Below, piece by piece: positions 1 to 6,903 of a stretch of DNA of 18,647 nucleotides. This DNA comes from Thermoplasmatota archaeon (GTDB lineage: Archaea; Thermoplasmatota; Thermoplasmata; RBG-16-68-12; JAJISG01). The notes below the pieces were generated by a model. That model was not told the DNA's origin, did not search any database, and worked only from the letters and a program-made list of their open reading frames with translations. Each line of letters begins with the position of its first letter. Position 1 is the first letter of the stretch. The DNA lies in contig JAJISG010000075.1 in the NCBI GenBank assembly GCA_022848835.1, forward strand, positions 1 through 18,647, read 5' to 3'. The position numbers were made by a program, and so were the translations under genes.

Positions 1-690
1 ACCCACGATGATGAGGTGGGCATCCACGCGCCGAAGGGCTTGGAGGAGGTACTCGATGCCTTTGTGGCGGACGAGGCGACCCACGAAGAGCGCCAGGGCC
101 TCCTCCTCTCCGATGCCGTGCCTCTCTCTCACGGCCGATCCCGATGTGTGGGGGTCAAACCTCTCGGTGTCCACTGCGTTGGGAATGACCGTCGGATCGA
201 GACTCCAGAGGCTCCTAGAGGTGGCAGCGTAGGTCTGTGTGGTGGCGATTATGCCCGAGGCCTGTTTCATGCTGTAGGCCTCCAAGGTTCTCCTGTAGAG
301 GCCCGTGACGACGACTCCCAGGGGGCCCGGCACTTCCGGATCGCAGTGGTAGGTGATCACCAAAGGAGTCCCCGTGCTCCTCGAGACCCTGGCGGCGAAG
401 TAGGAGGCGAGAGGTGGTGGAGAGTGGGCGTGATAGAGGTCAGCGGAGACCCCTCCCAGTTCCCTGCCGAGAGTGGGGGTGATGGGAGACCTGAAGAGCG
501 TTAGTAGCACCTTCGACCTCAGGACTTCCATCCCCTGCACCTCTTCTCTGGAGGGTAGAGGTTCGTAGCGACTGGTCACGATGGTGACATCATGGCCCCT
601 CCTCTGTAGCTCGAGGGAGATATCCAGCACGTGAGACTCCACGCCACCCACATGAGGATGGAAGTAGGGGCAGACCTGCGCGATTCTCAT
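1..690 (-). CDS. GT4-family glycosyltransferase, N-terminal part (cut by window edge)
   Basis: This leftward frame is open from an ATG at 690 to the window edge, giving 230 codons and no stop, so the C-terminus is missing. The translation starts MRIAQVCPYFHPHVGGVESH, the typical start of a GT-B/GT4 glycosyltransferase: a first beta strand and the GGVE loop of the acceptor-binding Rossmann domain. Later come TYHCD near residue 107, VIPNAVDTERF near 170, and LFVGRLVRHKG near 203, which opens the donor-binding C-terminal domain. Family members transfer a sugar from an activated donor to a lipid or glycan at the cytoplasmic membrane face. The start lies 2 nt after the stop of the GlmU-like gene, so it is probably co-transcribed with the sugar-nucleotide genes and may use the UDP-sugar they make. 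Donor and acceptor cannot be told from the sequence. Confidence 0.9.
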   Translation of the reverse strand, partial: MRIAQVCPYFHPHVGGVESHVLDISLELQRRGHDVTIVTSRYEPLPSREEVQGMEVLRSKVLLTLFRSPITPTLGRELGGVSADLYHAHSPPPLASYFAARVSRSTGTPLVITYHCDPEVPGPLGVVVTGLYRRTLEAYSMKQASGIIATTQTYAATSRSLWSLDPTVIPNAVDTERFDPHTSGSAVRERHGIGEEEALALFVGRLVRHKGIEYLLQALRRVDAHLIIVG

Positions 691-692
691 GG

Positions 693-1919
693 TTAGTATA
701 TTCTGCTACCAGGGGCGACGTTTCCCCTTACTTCAGCCCCGGGGCCTATAGAGGTGTCCTCCCCTATGATGGTGCCCACATCTATCGAGACGTTAATTCC
801 CGTCTTCACCCGGTCCCCCATGATCGCACCAAGCTTCCTGAGGCCCGTGTCTATCCTACGACCCTTCACCATGACAGATATGGTCCCCCCGTCCAGCCGC
901 TGATTGGCCACCTTTGTGCCCGAACCGAAGTTGCAGCCCACGCCTACGATGCTGTCCCCAACGTAGTTCTGATGGGGTATGTGACTCTTCCTCATGATGA
1001 TGGAGTTCTTGACCTCGCAGGCGTTCCCCACCCTACACCCTTTCCCGATGTAGGTGGAGGGGCGGATGTAGCAGTTTGGCCCCACATCGCTCCCCTCGTC
1101 TAGGTAGACCGGTCCCTCCAGGTAGGCTCCCGACCTGACAGTGGCCCCCTTCGCCACCTTCACTGGCCCCCTGAGCACGGCATCCTCCTCCACATCACCC
1201 TCCACTTGTCCCTTCAGACTCTCCAGGAGAACCTCGTTCGCCCTCAGCAAATCCCAAGGATAGCCCACGTCGAGCCAGGGCCCTTTCAGCCTGTGGACCA
1301 GGGTGTCCTCCTTCTTCAGCAGGAGTTTCAGTGTGTCGGTGATCTCATACTCCCCTCTGGGTGACCTGGGAGTCTTTCGTATCAGATCGAAAATCGTGTC
1401 GTTGAGGAGGTATATCCCCGCGTTGACCCACGGGCTGGCGGCCTTGGTGGGCTTCTCCTCAATGTTCACCAAGCGCTCGTCCTTCACATGGACAGAGCCG
1501 AATGACTCGGGCCTCTCTGTCTTGGCTACCGCTATCACGGTGGAGTCTCCCCTTCCATGTCTTCTGATCATCTCCTGGAGGTCCTTCACGTGGAAGATGA
1601 TGTCCCCGTTGAGGCAGAGGAAGCGTGAGTCCACATGACCCTCCGCCAGTGCGACGGCCGCGCCAGTGCCCTCCAGGGCCTCCTGCTCCGCGTAATCCAG
1701 GGGTAGGCCTAGGGAATCTCCGTGACGAAAGTACTCCTTGAGCCTCCGGCCCCTCCAACCGATCAGGATAGTGGCCGCCTCGATGCCCGACGACCTCAGC
1801 CTCTCCAATATGTGCTGTAAGAAGGGCTTCCCCGCCACTGGCAGGAGCGGCTTTGGGCGATTGGATGTGAGGGGTCGCATCCGGGTCCCCGCGCCAGCGG
1901 CCAGCAGAAAGGCTCTCAT
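693..1919 (-). CDS. glmU: GlmU-like bifunctional sugar-1-phosphate nucleotidyltransferase / acetyltransferase
   Basis: A 408-aa protein. Residues 1-230 form a nucleotidyltransferase domain: MRAFLLAAGAGTRMRPLT is the LxxGxGTRxxPLT nucleotide loop, followed by RPKPLLPVAGKP, LNGDI at 103-107 (metal-binding Asp) and WVNAGIYLL at 164. Residues 240-408 are a left-handed beta-helix of hexapeptide repeats with IPHQNYVGDS (His316) and CNFGSGT, which match the acetyltransferase site of archaeal GlmU homologues such as ST0452. The family makes UDP-GlcNAc or dTDP/UDP-glucose from the sugar 1-phosphate. The ATG at 1919 overlaps the mutase stop by ATGA, the usual sign of translational coupling. An upstream in-frame start near 2042 would sit inside the mutase gene and adds residues unlike the family, so I rejected it. 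Exact sugar specificity is uncertain; UDP-GlcNAc is favoured by the mutase neighbour and the acetyltransferase motif. Confidence 0.93.
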   Translation of the reverse strand: MRAFLLAAGAGTRMRPLTSNRPKPLLPVAGKPFLQHILERLRSSGIEAATILIGWRGRRLKEYFRHGDSLGLPLDYAEQEALEGTGAAVALAEGHVDSRFLCLNGDIIFHVKDLQEMIRRHGRGDSTVIAVAKTERPESFGSVHVKDERLVNIEEKPTKAASPWVNAGIYLLNDTIFDLIRKTPRSPRGEYEITDTLKLLLKKEDTLVHRLKGPWLDVGYPWDLLRANEVLLESLKGQVEGDVEEDAVLRGPVKVAKGATVRSGAYLEGPVYLDEGSDVGPNCYIRPSTYIGKGCRVGNACEVKNSIIMRKSHIPHQNYVGDSIVGVGCNFGSGTKVANQRLDGGTISVMVKGRRIDTGLRKLGAIMGDRVKTGINVSIDVGTIIGEDTSIGPGAEVRGNVAPGSRIY

Positions 1920-3214
1920 AATATAGCCTCGGAGACCTTCGAATGGAGGCCGGCATATATCTCCCTTGCCCTCGCCTCCTCCCGCGCCTCCACGGTAATC
2001 CTCATCTTCGGCTCGGTTCCTGATGGCCTCACTAGTGCCCACGCATCGTCAAACGCCAGTCTCCAGCCATCTAGGCGTGAGACCTCCACCACCTCCATGG
2101 ACTCCAGCTCCGCCGCGAGCCGCTCACTCTTCGCCTCAGTCGGGTCGTAGGTGATGGAGCCTCGAAGTATTGGGTAATCTGGGATCTCCTCTACCAAGCT
2201 TCTGAGGTTTTCCCGTTGGAGGATGGAGCAGAGGTAGGCGGCGGCATAGACGCCGTCGGGGTAGAGGGCGTAGCCAGGAAAGATCCACGTTCCGGAGGCC
2301 TCGCCTCCTAGATCCGCCTCCTCCCTGAGGACAGACTCGGCCACAAAGACGTCGCCCACCCTGGTGCGAACCACCCTCTCTTCGCCTAGGACATCCTCCA
2401 AGACCATGGAGGCATCGACAGGGACGACCACCTTCCCGGCCTTGAGAGCCTGGGCGAACAGGATCAGCAGCTTCTCGGCCTTCACCACGTCGCCCTCCTC
2501 ATCCACCGCCACCATACGGTCCCCGTCGCCGTCATGGGCGATTCCCACACCACAGCGGGAGCTCACCACCGCCTTCCTCAGATCCCCCAGAGCCTCATTC
2601 ATCGGCTCCGCCCCCCTCCCAGGAAAGGAGCCATCGGGTTGAGAGTGGAGGGTGAGCACCCGACAGCCCATCTCTCTCAACACTAGGGGAGCTATGAGGC
2701 TCGCAGCACCGTTACCGCAGTCCAGAACGACCTTGACCTCCGAGGGCTCAATTGCTGCGAGAATCGCCTCCTTATGCTCGATCAAGGCTCCCTCGTACCT
2801 AAAGAGCTGCCCAATCCCGTTCCAGCCTTCATGCGAGGGTTCCGACTCCATGGCATCCTCCACTCTCGACCTCAAATCCAGATCGAAGGGCATGCCGGAG
2901 GAGCTCCAGAGCTTCAGCCCGTTGTACTCAGGAGGGTTATGGGAGGCGGTTATGATACCACCGAAGTCGAACCTGGCAGCCATGTGAGCTATCGTGGGGG
3001 TGGTGACAATCCCACAGTCGTGGACATGGACACCTCCAGAAGTGAGGCCAGCCACCAAGGAGGCTTGGAGAGGAACACCACTATCTCGTACATCCCGGCC
3101 GACTGCTGCCTCGTCGAAGATGGTGGCCAGGGCAGAGCCCAGCCTCAGAAAGAGCCTCTCGTGGACCTCCGTTGGATATCGACCGCGGATTCCCGAGGTG
3201 CCGAAGAGATTCAC
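1916..3214 (-). CDS. glmM: Phosphoglucosamine / phosphomannomutase family protein
   Basis: A 432-aa alpha-D-phosphohexomutase, full length for archaeal members. All four signature loops are present: TASHNP with phosphoserine Ser91, the metal loop DGDGDR at 228-233, the sugar-recognition loop GEASG at 304-308, and the phosphate-binding RPSGTEP at 396-402. The N-terminus MNLFGTSGIRGR is standard. The reaction interconverts hexose(amine) 6- and 1-phosphate, here probably GlcN-6-P to GlcN-1-P, because the next gene is a GlmU-like enzyme overlapping it by 4 nt. The start is GTG at 3214, with a TATA-like GCTTTATC centred 26 nt upstream and no Shine-Dalgarno sequence, so a leaderless message is likely. 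A phosphomannomutase or phosphoglucomutase role cannot be excluded, as archaeal members are often promiscuous. Confidence 0.93.
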   Translation of the reverse strand: MNLFGTSGIRGRYPTEVHERLFLRLGSALATIFDEAAVGRDVRDSGVPLQASLVAGLTSGGVHVHDCGIVTTPTIAHMAARFDFGGIITASHNPPEYNGLKLWSSSGMPFDLDLRSRVEDAMESEPSHEGWNGIGQLFRYEGALIEHKEAILAAIEPSEVKVVLDCGNGAASLIAPLVLREMGCRVLTLHSQPDGSFPGRGAEPMNEALGDLRKAVVSSRCGVGIAHDGDGDRMVAVDEEGDVVKAEKLLILFAQALKAGKVVVPVDASMVLEDVLGEERVVRTRVGDVFVAESVLREEADLGGEASGTWIFPGYALYPDGVYAAAYLCSILQRENLRSLVEEIPDYPILRGSITYDPTEAKSERLAAELESMEVVEVSRLDGWRLAFDDAWALVRPSGTEPKMRITVEAREEARAREIYAGLHSKVSEAIL

Positions 3215-3234
3215 GGTGTCGAATGGAGTCGTGG

Positions 3235-3242
3235 GATAAAGC
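3235..3242 (-). promoter_or_regulatory. TATA-like box of the mutase operon
   Basis: Minus-strand GCTTTATC is centred about 26 nt before the GTG at 3214, consistent with leaderless transcription of the glmM-glmU-glycosyltransferase operon. Confidence 0.55.
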
Positions 3243-3297
3243 TTTTTGAGGCCTAGTCAGGTGGCGATTTGGGTCGGCCATATGCCTGACTGCAAAA

Positions 3298-3307
3298 GCT
3301 TTAATAA
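3298..3307 (+). promoter_or_regulatory. TATA-like box of the 73-aa gene
   Basis: GCTTTAATAA predicts transcription starting near 3329, about 35 nt before the gene. This leader contains a clear Shine-Dalgarno GGAGGGTG at 3352-3359, unlike the leaderless genes around it. Confidence 0.5.
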
Positions 3308-3363
3308 CGGACGCCAGTATTGCTCGTCGGCCTCGAACTGGCCGGGTGTAAGGAGGGTGTAAT

Positions 3364-3585
3364 GTGGTAATGGAACCTATAAGCGCGGAGAGGGCTATCG
3401 AGATTGCGCGACAGAAGGGGCTTTTGCCTGGAAGGGTGAGAGGCACCAACGGCATTCAGTTCACCAAGGGTAGCAACGAACGCCTTGAGGTCATCTCCTG
3501 GGATGAGTTTAGGCAACTCCTTGCGAGGAGGGGCCTTCAGGTGTACGAGAGCGGCGGCTGGATGAAGATAATGAAGAGGAAGTGA
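3364..3585 (+). CDS. Small conserved-looking protein, 73 aa, function unknown
   Basis: I do not recognise the family. The protein is soluble and basic, with a predicted helix at the start (SAERAIEIARQKGLL), a middle segment GIQFTKGSNERLEVISWDEF, and a C-terminal pattern FRQLLARRGLQVYESGGWMKI that looks like helix plus beta hairpin. This suggests a small alpha/beta or winged-helix-like fold. It has its own TATA-like box and a strong Shine-Dalgarno GGAGGGTG at 3352-3359. That spacing suits the GTG at 3364 best; ATG 3370 is the alternative and removes two residues. The ATG at 3362 is followed at once by a stop. It is convergent with the GHKL ATPase gene, with 14 nt between stops. Expression signals and normal composition support a real gene. 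Confidence 0.75.
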   Translation: MVMEPISAERAIEIARQKGLLPGRVRGTNGIQFTKGSNERLEVISWDEFRQLLARRGLQVYESGGWMKIMKRK

Positions 3586-3599
3586 GAGTCCCTCTCTCC

Positions 3600-5228
3600 C
3601 TACAGTTCCTCCTCTGCTCTGATCTGAGCCTCGATGGCGGCCTCCAGTAACTTAGCCTCGTCCTCAGTGCCGTTGTAGCACTGAAGGACTAGCTCCTTGG
3701 TGTATAGCTTCAGGAGGTACCTGTACCACCTCCTGTGTGTAACACTCTCCCTCTCATAGTCGGGATGACCCTTGTTGATGTAGACCATGTGCTGATTGGG
3801 AGCATACCTGGAACGCCAGGACACACCGTCGGTGATGAACTCTGGAAGGGGAAGGCCTACCAGGCGCCTCCTCTTGAGTCCACTAGTGCCCCCGTTACCC
3901 TTGGATGCCGGTCTCTTCACAACCCCTGTGGAGGCTCTTCGAACCGGTGGGCCAGCTATGAAGAGGGAGTCCGGTCTGTTCTTCGCAATCCTGAAGATGT
4001 CCAGATGGGGCAGCTCACGACACACCCTCTCCAGGTCCCCCTTGAGCCTTCTGATGACCCGCCTCAGACCGACCTTCTCCCGCTGAGCGTCCTGAATCTT
4101 GATAATGCTGCTCAGCTCTTCTTCGATGCCCTTTAGCGCGTTCACGAAGGTGTGATACCTCTCATCTTGGAGGAACTGCCCCCGAGTGGGCCCCGAAAGC
4201 CTTCCGCCGTCGAACCTCACCCAACCCTGTATCCTCCTCACATCCCACGGAGGGCAACGCAGCTCCTCAATCTCCGTGATGCTCCTGTAGACACGAGTCG
4301 CCCCGGCGCCCTCTTCCTTGGCCCTCAGGACGGGCACTACGGCGTTCGAGTCCTCCTTCTCCAAGACGTAGAGCTCAAGACGCACGGGACCGTAGTCGGT
4401 GAGCAGGGTGGGCCTGTGGAAGAGAGCCCCCTCGAAGGCCCTCTCCTTCGGGATGACATCGTACTCCTTGCTCCGGTCCCTCACCCTGACGGTGAGGCCC
4501 TTCTCCAGCAGCCTGCTCCAAAGCTCCTCTTCGATGGCCTTCTTCACTTTAGGTCCCGTCCACACCCTGGGATTCCGAAGTTTTCTGATCGTGATAGCTG
4601 TCCCTGGGTCGTTCCTCCCGCCCTTCGACCTCTCTATGTGAGCCGTCAAGGTCTCCGCATCGATCCTCAGTGTGTAAGTGGAGGACTTGCCGTTCCTGGG
4701 TAGGTCATACTGCTCTGAGAGGCTGGGGTAGCCTCCGTAGTCCGTCCTCGTCTCGATGATCATCTCTCGGCCTATGGTCCTGAAGCCGAACAGTCCCACG
4801 GCAAACTCTCCTTGGGCACCCTTGTAGTCCTCAAGCTTGCCCTTGAAGGATTTCGCGACTCTGGTGATCACCCCTTTCAAATCTGGAACTCCCCTCTCAT
4901 CGGGAACGAAACCGCGGCCGTGGTCCTTGATTGTGATGTAAGAGTCCGAGCCACGCCTCACTATCCTTACTTCGATGTGGCCCCTCATCTCGTAGCCCGG
5001 AGGGTACTCGTCGATGGCGTTCTCCACCTGCTCCAGAAGAGCCTTCCATGGACCCTGGCTATCGGCCAAGAGTTTGATGGCTGCTATCCTGTCCCCTATG
5101 TCAGCCTGGACCTCTATCTCGGCAGCCTCAGGTAGCTTCCGGGACCTTCGAAGGGCTTTGAATATCCTCCGGAAGGCCCGTCTCAGTCCGGAGAGGGCTC
5201 CTCCCTTCTTCCTTGAAGCGGGCTCCAC
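3600..5228 (-). CDS. GHKL-superfamily ATPase (Hsp90/MutL/Topo VIB-like fold), 542 aa, role unknown
   Basis: The N-terminal 230 residues carry the Bergerat ATP fold: N-box LLEQVENAID with Glu66 (general base) and Asn70 (Mg), G1 box KDHGRGF with Asp102, a G2-like glycine loop GAQGEFAVGLFGFR at 137-150, and a later GTAITI at 209-214. Residues 230-370 look like a transducer or middle domain, ending GWVRFDGGRLSGPTRGQFLQD. A basic linker near 410-450 leads to a C-terminal helical domain ending in an acidic helix. The first 35 residues are very basic. No histidine-kinase, DHp or topoisomerase partner is nearby. Start GTG 5228 has a TATA-like box centred 29 nt upstream, so it is probably leaderless. 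The ATPase fold is confident. The role is not known; DNA repair, chaperone or defence functions are all possible for this fold. Confidence 0.85.
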   Translation of the reverse strand: MEPASRKKGGALSGLRRAFRRIFKALRRSRKLPEAAEIEVQADIGDRIAAIKLLADSQGPWKALLEQVENAIDEYPPGYEMRGHIEVRIVRRGSDSYITIKDHGRGFVPDERGVPDLKGVITRVAKSFKGKLEDYKGAQGEFAVGLFGFRTIGREMIIETRTDYGGYPSLSEQYDLPRNGKSSTYTLRIDAETLTAHIERSKGGRNDPGTAITIRKLRNPRVWTGPKVKKAIEEELWSRLLEKGLTVRVRDRSKEYDVIPKERAFEGALFHRPTLLTDYGPVRLELYVLEKEDSNAVVPVLRAKEEGAGATRVYRSITEIEELRCPPWDVRRIQGWVRFDGGRLSGPTRGQFLQDERYHTFVNALKGIEEELSSIIKIQDAQREKVGLRRVIRRLKGDLERVCRELPHLDIFRIAKNRPDSLFIAGPPVRRASTGVVKRPASKGNGGTSGLKRRRLVGLPLPEFITDGVSWRSRYAPNQHMVYINKGHPDYERESVTHRRWYRYLLKLYTKELVLQCYNGTEDEAKLLEAAIEAQIRAEEEL

Positions 5229-5252
5229 CGCAACTTGAGGGGGCTCCGCCTG

Positions 5253-5262
5253 TCTTTATAGG
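5253..5262 (-). promoter_or_regulatory. TATA-like box of the GHKL ATPase gene
   Basis: Minus-strand CCTATAAAGA is centred about 29 nt before the GTG at 5228, a leaderless-type spacing. Confidence 0.55.
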
Positions 5263-5288
5263 TAACGACACTGCTATCAAAAGTGATT

Positions 5289-5459
5289 CTAGGACTCCTC
5301 TGCCACCGGCTCCTCCTCGATCAAGGTGAAAAAGGTGAACTTCACGGCGTCGCTAGGGCAGTAGCAGATCTGGTGGAGGTACCTCTTGCCTCGAACCTCC
5401 ACCTCTTCCGTGCGAACGACCTCCTCCACCTCCTCCCTGCAGATGGGGCAATAGGGCAT
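5289..5459 (-). CDS. Zinc-ribbon microprotein, 56 aa
   Basis: The frame runs from ATG 5459 to TAG 5289, 56 codons plus stop. The protein begins MPYCPICREEVEEVVRTEEV and continues to HQICYCPSDAVKFTFFTLIE, with an acidic tail. Cysteines 4, 7, 32 and 34 form CPIC...CYC, a plausible four-Cys zinc site of rubredoxin-knuckle type. The central segment VEVRGKRYLH is typical of small archaeal zinc-ribbon proteins. A TATA-like CATTTATAGA is centred about 26 nt before the ATG, so it has its own leaderless promoter. It is divergent from the tRNA-Leu gene and lies just upstream of the GHKL ATPase gene in the same orientation; readthrough is possible. Partner and function are unknown; RNA or protein binding is typical for such ribbons. 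Confidence 0.8.
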   Translation of the reverse strand: MPYCPICREEVEEVVRTEEVEVRGKRYLHQICYCPSDAVKFTFFTLIEEEPVAEES

Positions 5460-5480
5460 CGTCAAGCCTACCGTTAGCCC

Positions 5481-5490
5481 TCTATAAATG
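5481..5490 (-). promoter_or_regulatory. TATA-like box of the zinc-ribbon gene
   Basis: Minus-strand CATTTATAGA is centred about 26 nt upstream of ATG 5459. Confidence 0.6.
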
Positions 5491-5512
5491 ACTTCGTAGA
5501 CATGTTGGGAAT

Positions 5513-5521
5513 CTTAAATAG
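5513..5521 (+). promoter_or_regulatory. TATA-like box of tRNA-Leu
   Basis: CTTAAATAG is centred about 28 nt before the first base of the tRNA, the expected spacing for an archaeal tRNA promoter. Confidence 0.6.
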
Positions 5522-5544
5522 AGGGTGAAGGATTCAGCAGGTGG

Positions 5545-5629
5545 GCGGCGGTAGCCAAGCCAGGTCAACGGCGCTAGATTCAGGGTCTAGTCCCATAGGG
5601 GTTCCCAGGTTCGAATCCTGGCCGCCGCA
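5545..5629 (+). tRNA. tRNA-Leu, anticodon CAG
   Basis: An 85-nt class II tRNA. The acceptor stem GCGGCGG/CCGCCGC is perfect. The D stem is GCC/GGC. The anticodon stem CTAGA/TCTAG closes the loop TTCAGGG, giving anticodon CAG, which reads CUG. A long variable arm CCC-ATA-GGG and a T arm CCAGG-TTCGAAT-CCTGG follow. The discriminator is A, as for leucine. CCA is not encoded. No intron is seen. The 3' half of this gene, from the anticodon stem to the discriminator, recurs twice downstream, so the gene probably serves as an integration site. Confidence 0.96.
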
Positions 5630-5646
5630 TTCACTGGAACACATGT

Positions 5647-5901
5647 CTAGTCACGATATATTGTCCGCCTGTGGCCCACTGTTAGGATGTAGATCGTCTT
5701 GCTCTCCCAATCTACATCCACAATGACGCGATAATCTCCCACACGAATCTTGAAGGCATCCACTCCCCTGAGTCGCGACAGGTAGCGACGCGGGCGTTCG
5801 GCGACCTGCTGCAGTTTCTTGGCAAGCCTTTCCTGGGTGTCTCCGGCTAGCTTCTCGAACTTGTCTGCCGCCAGCCGAGAGAACTCCACCTGGAAGGGCA
5901 A
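5647..5901 (-). CDS. RelE/ParE-superfamily toxin (module 1)
   Basis: An 84-aa protein of the usual size for RelE-type toxins. It opens with PFQVEFSRLAADKFEKL and ends FKIRVGDYRVIVDVDWESKTIYILTVGHRR, the core beta-sheet pattern (RVGDYRVIY...VGHR) of archaeal RelE homologues. Family members cleave mRNA in the ribosomal A site or act as gyrase poisons; the archaeal type is usually an endoribonuclease. The arginines of the C-terminal strand (RVGDYR, GHRR) are candidate active-site residues. The start is TTG at 5901, since no ATG lies in frame after the preceding stop; GTG 5889 is an alternative. It begins 4 nt after the antitoxin stop. Its 3' end lies only 18 nt from the tRNA-Leu gene. Confidence 0.9.
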   Translation of the reverse strand: MPFQVEFSRLAADKFEKLAGDTQERLAKKLQQVAERPRRYLSRLRGVDAFKIRVGDYRVIVDVDWESKTIYILTVGHRRTIYRD

Positions 5902-5905
5902 GAAG

Positions 5906-6130
5906 TCACTCGCCCCGGAGCAGATCGCTCATGGGGACGGACTTTCCTTCCCGAATCTGACGACGGCTGAGAAATATCTCCTCAATAGTCTCCAGACTGA
6001 GCTCCTCCTCTAAGGCCCGGGCGAGGACATAGCGCACGAATTCGGATTTCGACGGGAATCCTCTCTGCCTGGCCGCTTCAGCGATGAGCTCTGCCAGTTC
6101 CGGCGTTACCTTGAGGCTGATGGTCTTCAC
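5906..6130 (-). CDS. Ribbon-helix-helix antitoxin (module 1)
   Basis: A 74-aa protein starting MKTISLKVTPELAELIAEAA (GTG start at 6130). The first strand KTISLKV and the helices LAELIAEAARQRGFPSKSEFVRYVLARALEEE form a ribbon-helix-helix DNA-binding unit. The acidic C-terminal segment SLETIEEIFLSRRQIREGKSVPMSDLLRGE should wrap and neutralise the toxin. It is first in a two-gene operon with the RelE toxin, as is normal for these modules. A direct repeat of GTATTAC spaced by one helical turn lies just upstream and is a good candidate for its own operator. Confidence 0.9.
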   Translation of the reverse strand: MKTISLKVTPELAELIAEAARQRGFPSKSEFVRYVLARALEEELSLETIEEIFLSRRQIREGKSVPMSDLLRGE

Positions 6131-6138
6131 TCTCTATG

Positions 6139-6156
6139 GTATTACGGTCGTATTAC
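6139..6156 (-). promoter_or_regulatory. Promoter/operator of module 1: GTATTAC direct repeat
   Basis: The heptamer GTATTAC occurs at 6139-6145 and 6150-6156, an 11-bp period (one helical turn). The minus-strand reading GTAATAC overlaps the likely TATA box, centred some 20-26 nt before the GTG start. Ribbon-helix-helix dimers typically bind such one-turn repeats, so this is a likely autoregulatory operator. Confidence 0.5.
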
Positions 6157-6203
6157 TTAGGCTTTCCCGGATGAGGTCCCTCCCAATGAACCGACTAGGA
6201 AGA

Positions 6204-6262
6204 GCTAGATACAGGGTCTAGTCCCGTAGGGGTTCCTAGGTTCGTAATCCTGGCCGCAGCAT
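6204..6262 (+). repeat. Copy 2 of the tRNA-Leu 3' half (attachment-site-like repeat)
   Basis: This stretch matches tRNA positions 5573-5630 at 54 of 58 bases plus one inserted T in the T loop. It starts exactly at the 5' side of the anticodon stem and ends one base beyond the discriminator. The anticodon stem CTAGA/TCTAG, the variable arm and most of the T arm can still form. The 5' half of a tRNA is absent upstream. It most likely is an attachment-site remnant from insertion of the interval 5631-6262 into tRNA-Leu. Confidence 0.9.
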
Positions 6263-6300
6263 AAACCGTAAGATGACTTTCGATCCCCATCCAAAAGATT

Positions 6301-6573
6301 CTATCGATAATCCCTGCCTCGGCGGAACACCTCGATCACCTTCACATCCGTCTCCTCGATTAGGTACACGACTCGATACGCACCGACACGCAGTCGATGC
6401 TTCAGAGGCTTGGTGCCCACCAAACGCTTGATATCCACTCCTGACCTGGGCCTGAGAGGGTCTTTGGACAACTCCCCCAGTCTATTGACAATCTTCTCCC
6501 GCTGGGCTTCATCGAGCCGTCTGAGCTGTTTTGTGGCTGTCTCGGACAGGAGAATCTGGTACGACAAACGCAT
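6301..6573 (-). CDS. RelE/ParE-superfamily toxin (module 2)
   Basis: A 90-aa protein: MRLSYQILLSETATKQLRRL, then a helical hairpin DEAQREKIVNRLGELSKDPLRPRSG, then LKHRLRVGAYRVVYLIEETDVKVIEVFRRGRDYR. The RVGAYRVVY strand and C-terminal Arg-rich FRRGRDYR are characteristic of RelE endoribonuclease toxins. It is clearly different from the module 1 toxin (shared motifs only), so the two modules were acquired separately rather than duplicated. ATG 6573 follows the antitoxin stop by 30 nt, with AGGTCGG just before it as a weak Shine-Dalgarno sequence. Confidence 0.9.
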   Translation of the reverse strand: MRLSYQILLSETATKQLRRLDEAQREKIVNRLGELSKDPLRPRSGVDIKRLVGTKPLKHRLRVGAYRVVYLIEETDVKVIEVFRRGRDYR

Positions 6574-6603
6574 CCGACCTGACTGTAGTGATAGGCGCCG
6601 CCG

Positions 6604-6801
6604 TCAGAGATTCTCCAACGGAATGAACTTCTCTTCCTCGAGAATCCGGTTCCACCTTCTGTTGAGTTCTCTCATTGAAGCTTGTTCTACAAGGCGCCGA
6701 ATGATTTGATCATAGGTATCACCTTTCTTCCCGAACTCCTTAAGTAACTCCTTGGTTTCCCGCCGCACGGAGATTGTAGTCACATCTGGCATAACGACCA
6801 T
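6604..6801 (-). CDS. Small VapB/RelB-like antitoxin (module 2)
   Basis: From ATG 6801 the protein is 65 aa: MVVMPDVTTISVRRETKELL, then KEFGKKGDTYDQIIRRLVEQA, then an extended charged tail RELNRRWNRILEEEKFIPLENL. The pattern TTIxVxxETKxxLxxFxxKGxTYDxIIxxL is the archaeal antitoxin family often paired with RelE or PIN toxins. A TATA-like CTATAAGT centred about 26 nt before ATG 6801 supports that start; ATG 6792 (MPDV...) is equally acceptable to the family. A longer frame from 6876 would include the TATA box and has hydrophobic residues unlike an antitoxin, so it is rejected. The partner toxin follows 30 nt downstream. Confidence 0.85.
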   Translation of the reverse strand: MVVMPDVTTISVRRETKELLKEFGKKGDTYDQIIRRLVEQASMRELNRRWNRILEEEKFIPLENL

Positions 6802-6822
6802 GGACAATATAGATAGCATGAT

Positions 6823-6830
6823 ACTTATAG
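6823..6830 (-). promoter_or_regulatory. TATA-like box of module 2
   Basis: Minus-strand CTATAAGT is centred about 26 nt upstream of ATG 6801. Confidence 0.55.
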
Positions 6831-6903
6831 TTGCATGGAAAAGAGGGCACCGCCCAATTTCAGTCGTAATCAACAAGGTCCGCGTAGAGTAGCTACAGTT
6901 GAA

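Noticed and set aside
693..2042. 449-aa version of the GlmU-like protein
   Set aside because: The extra 41 residues lie inside the mutase gene; ATG 1919 with the ATGA overlap gives the standard family N-terminus.
6204..6262. Second functional tRNA-Leu gene
   Set aside because: There is no acceptor 5' strand or D arm upstream, and the T loop has an inserted base.
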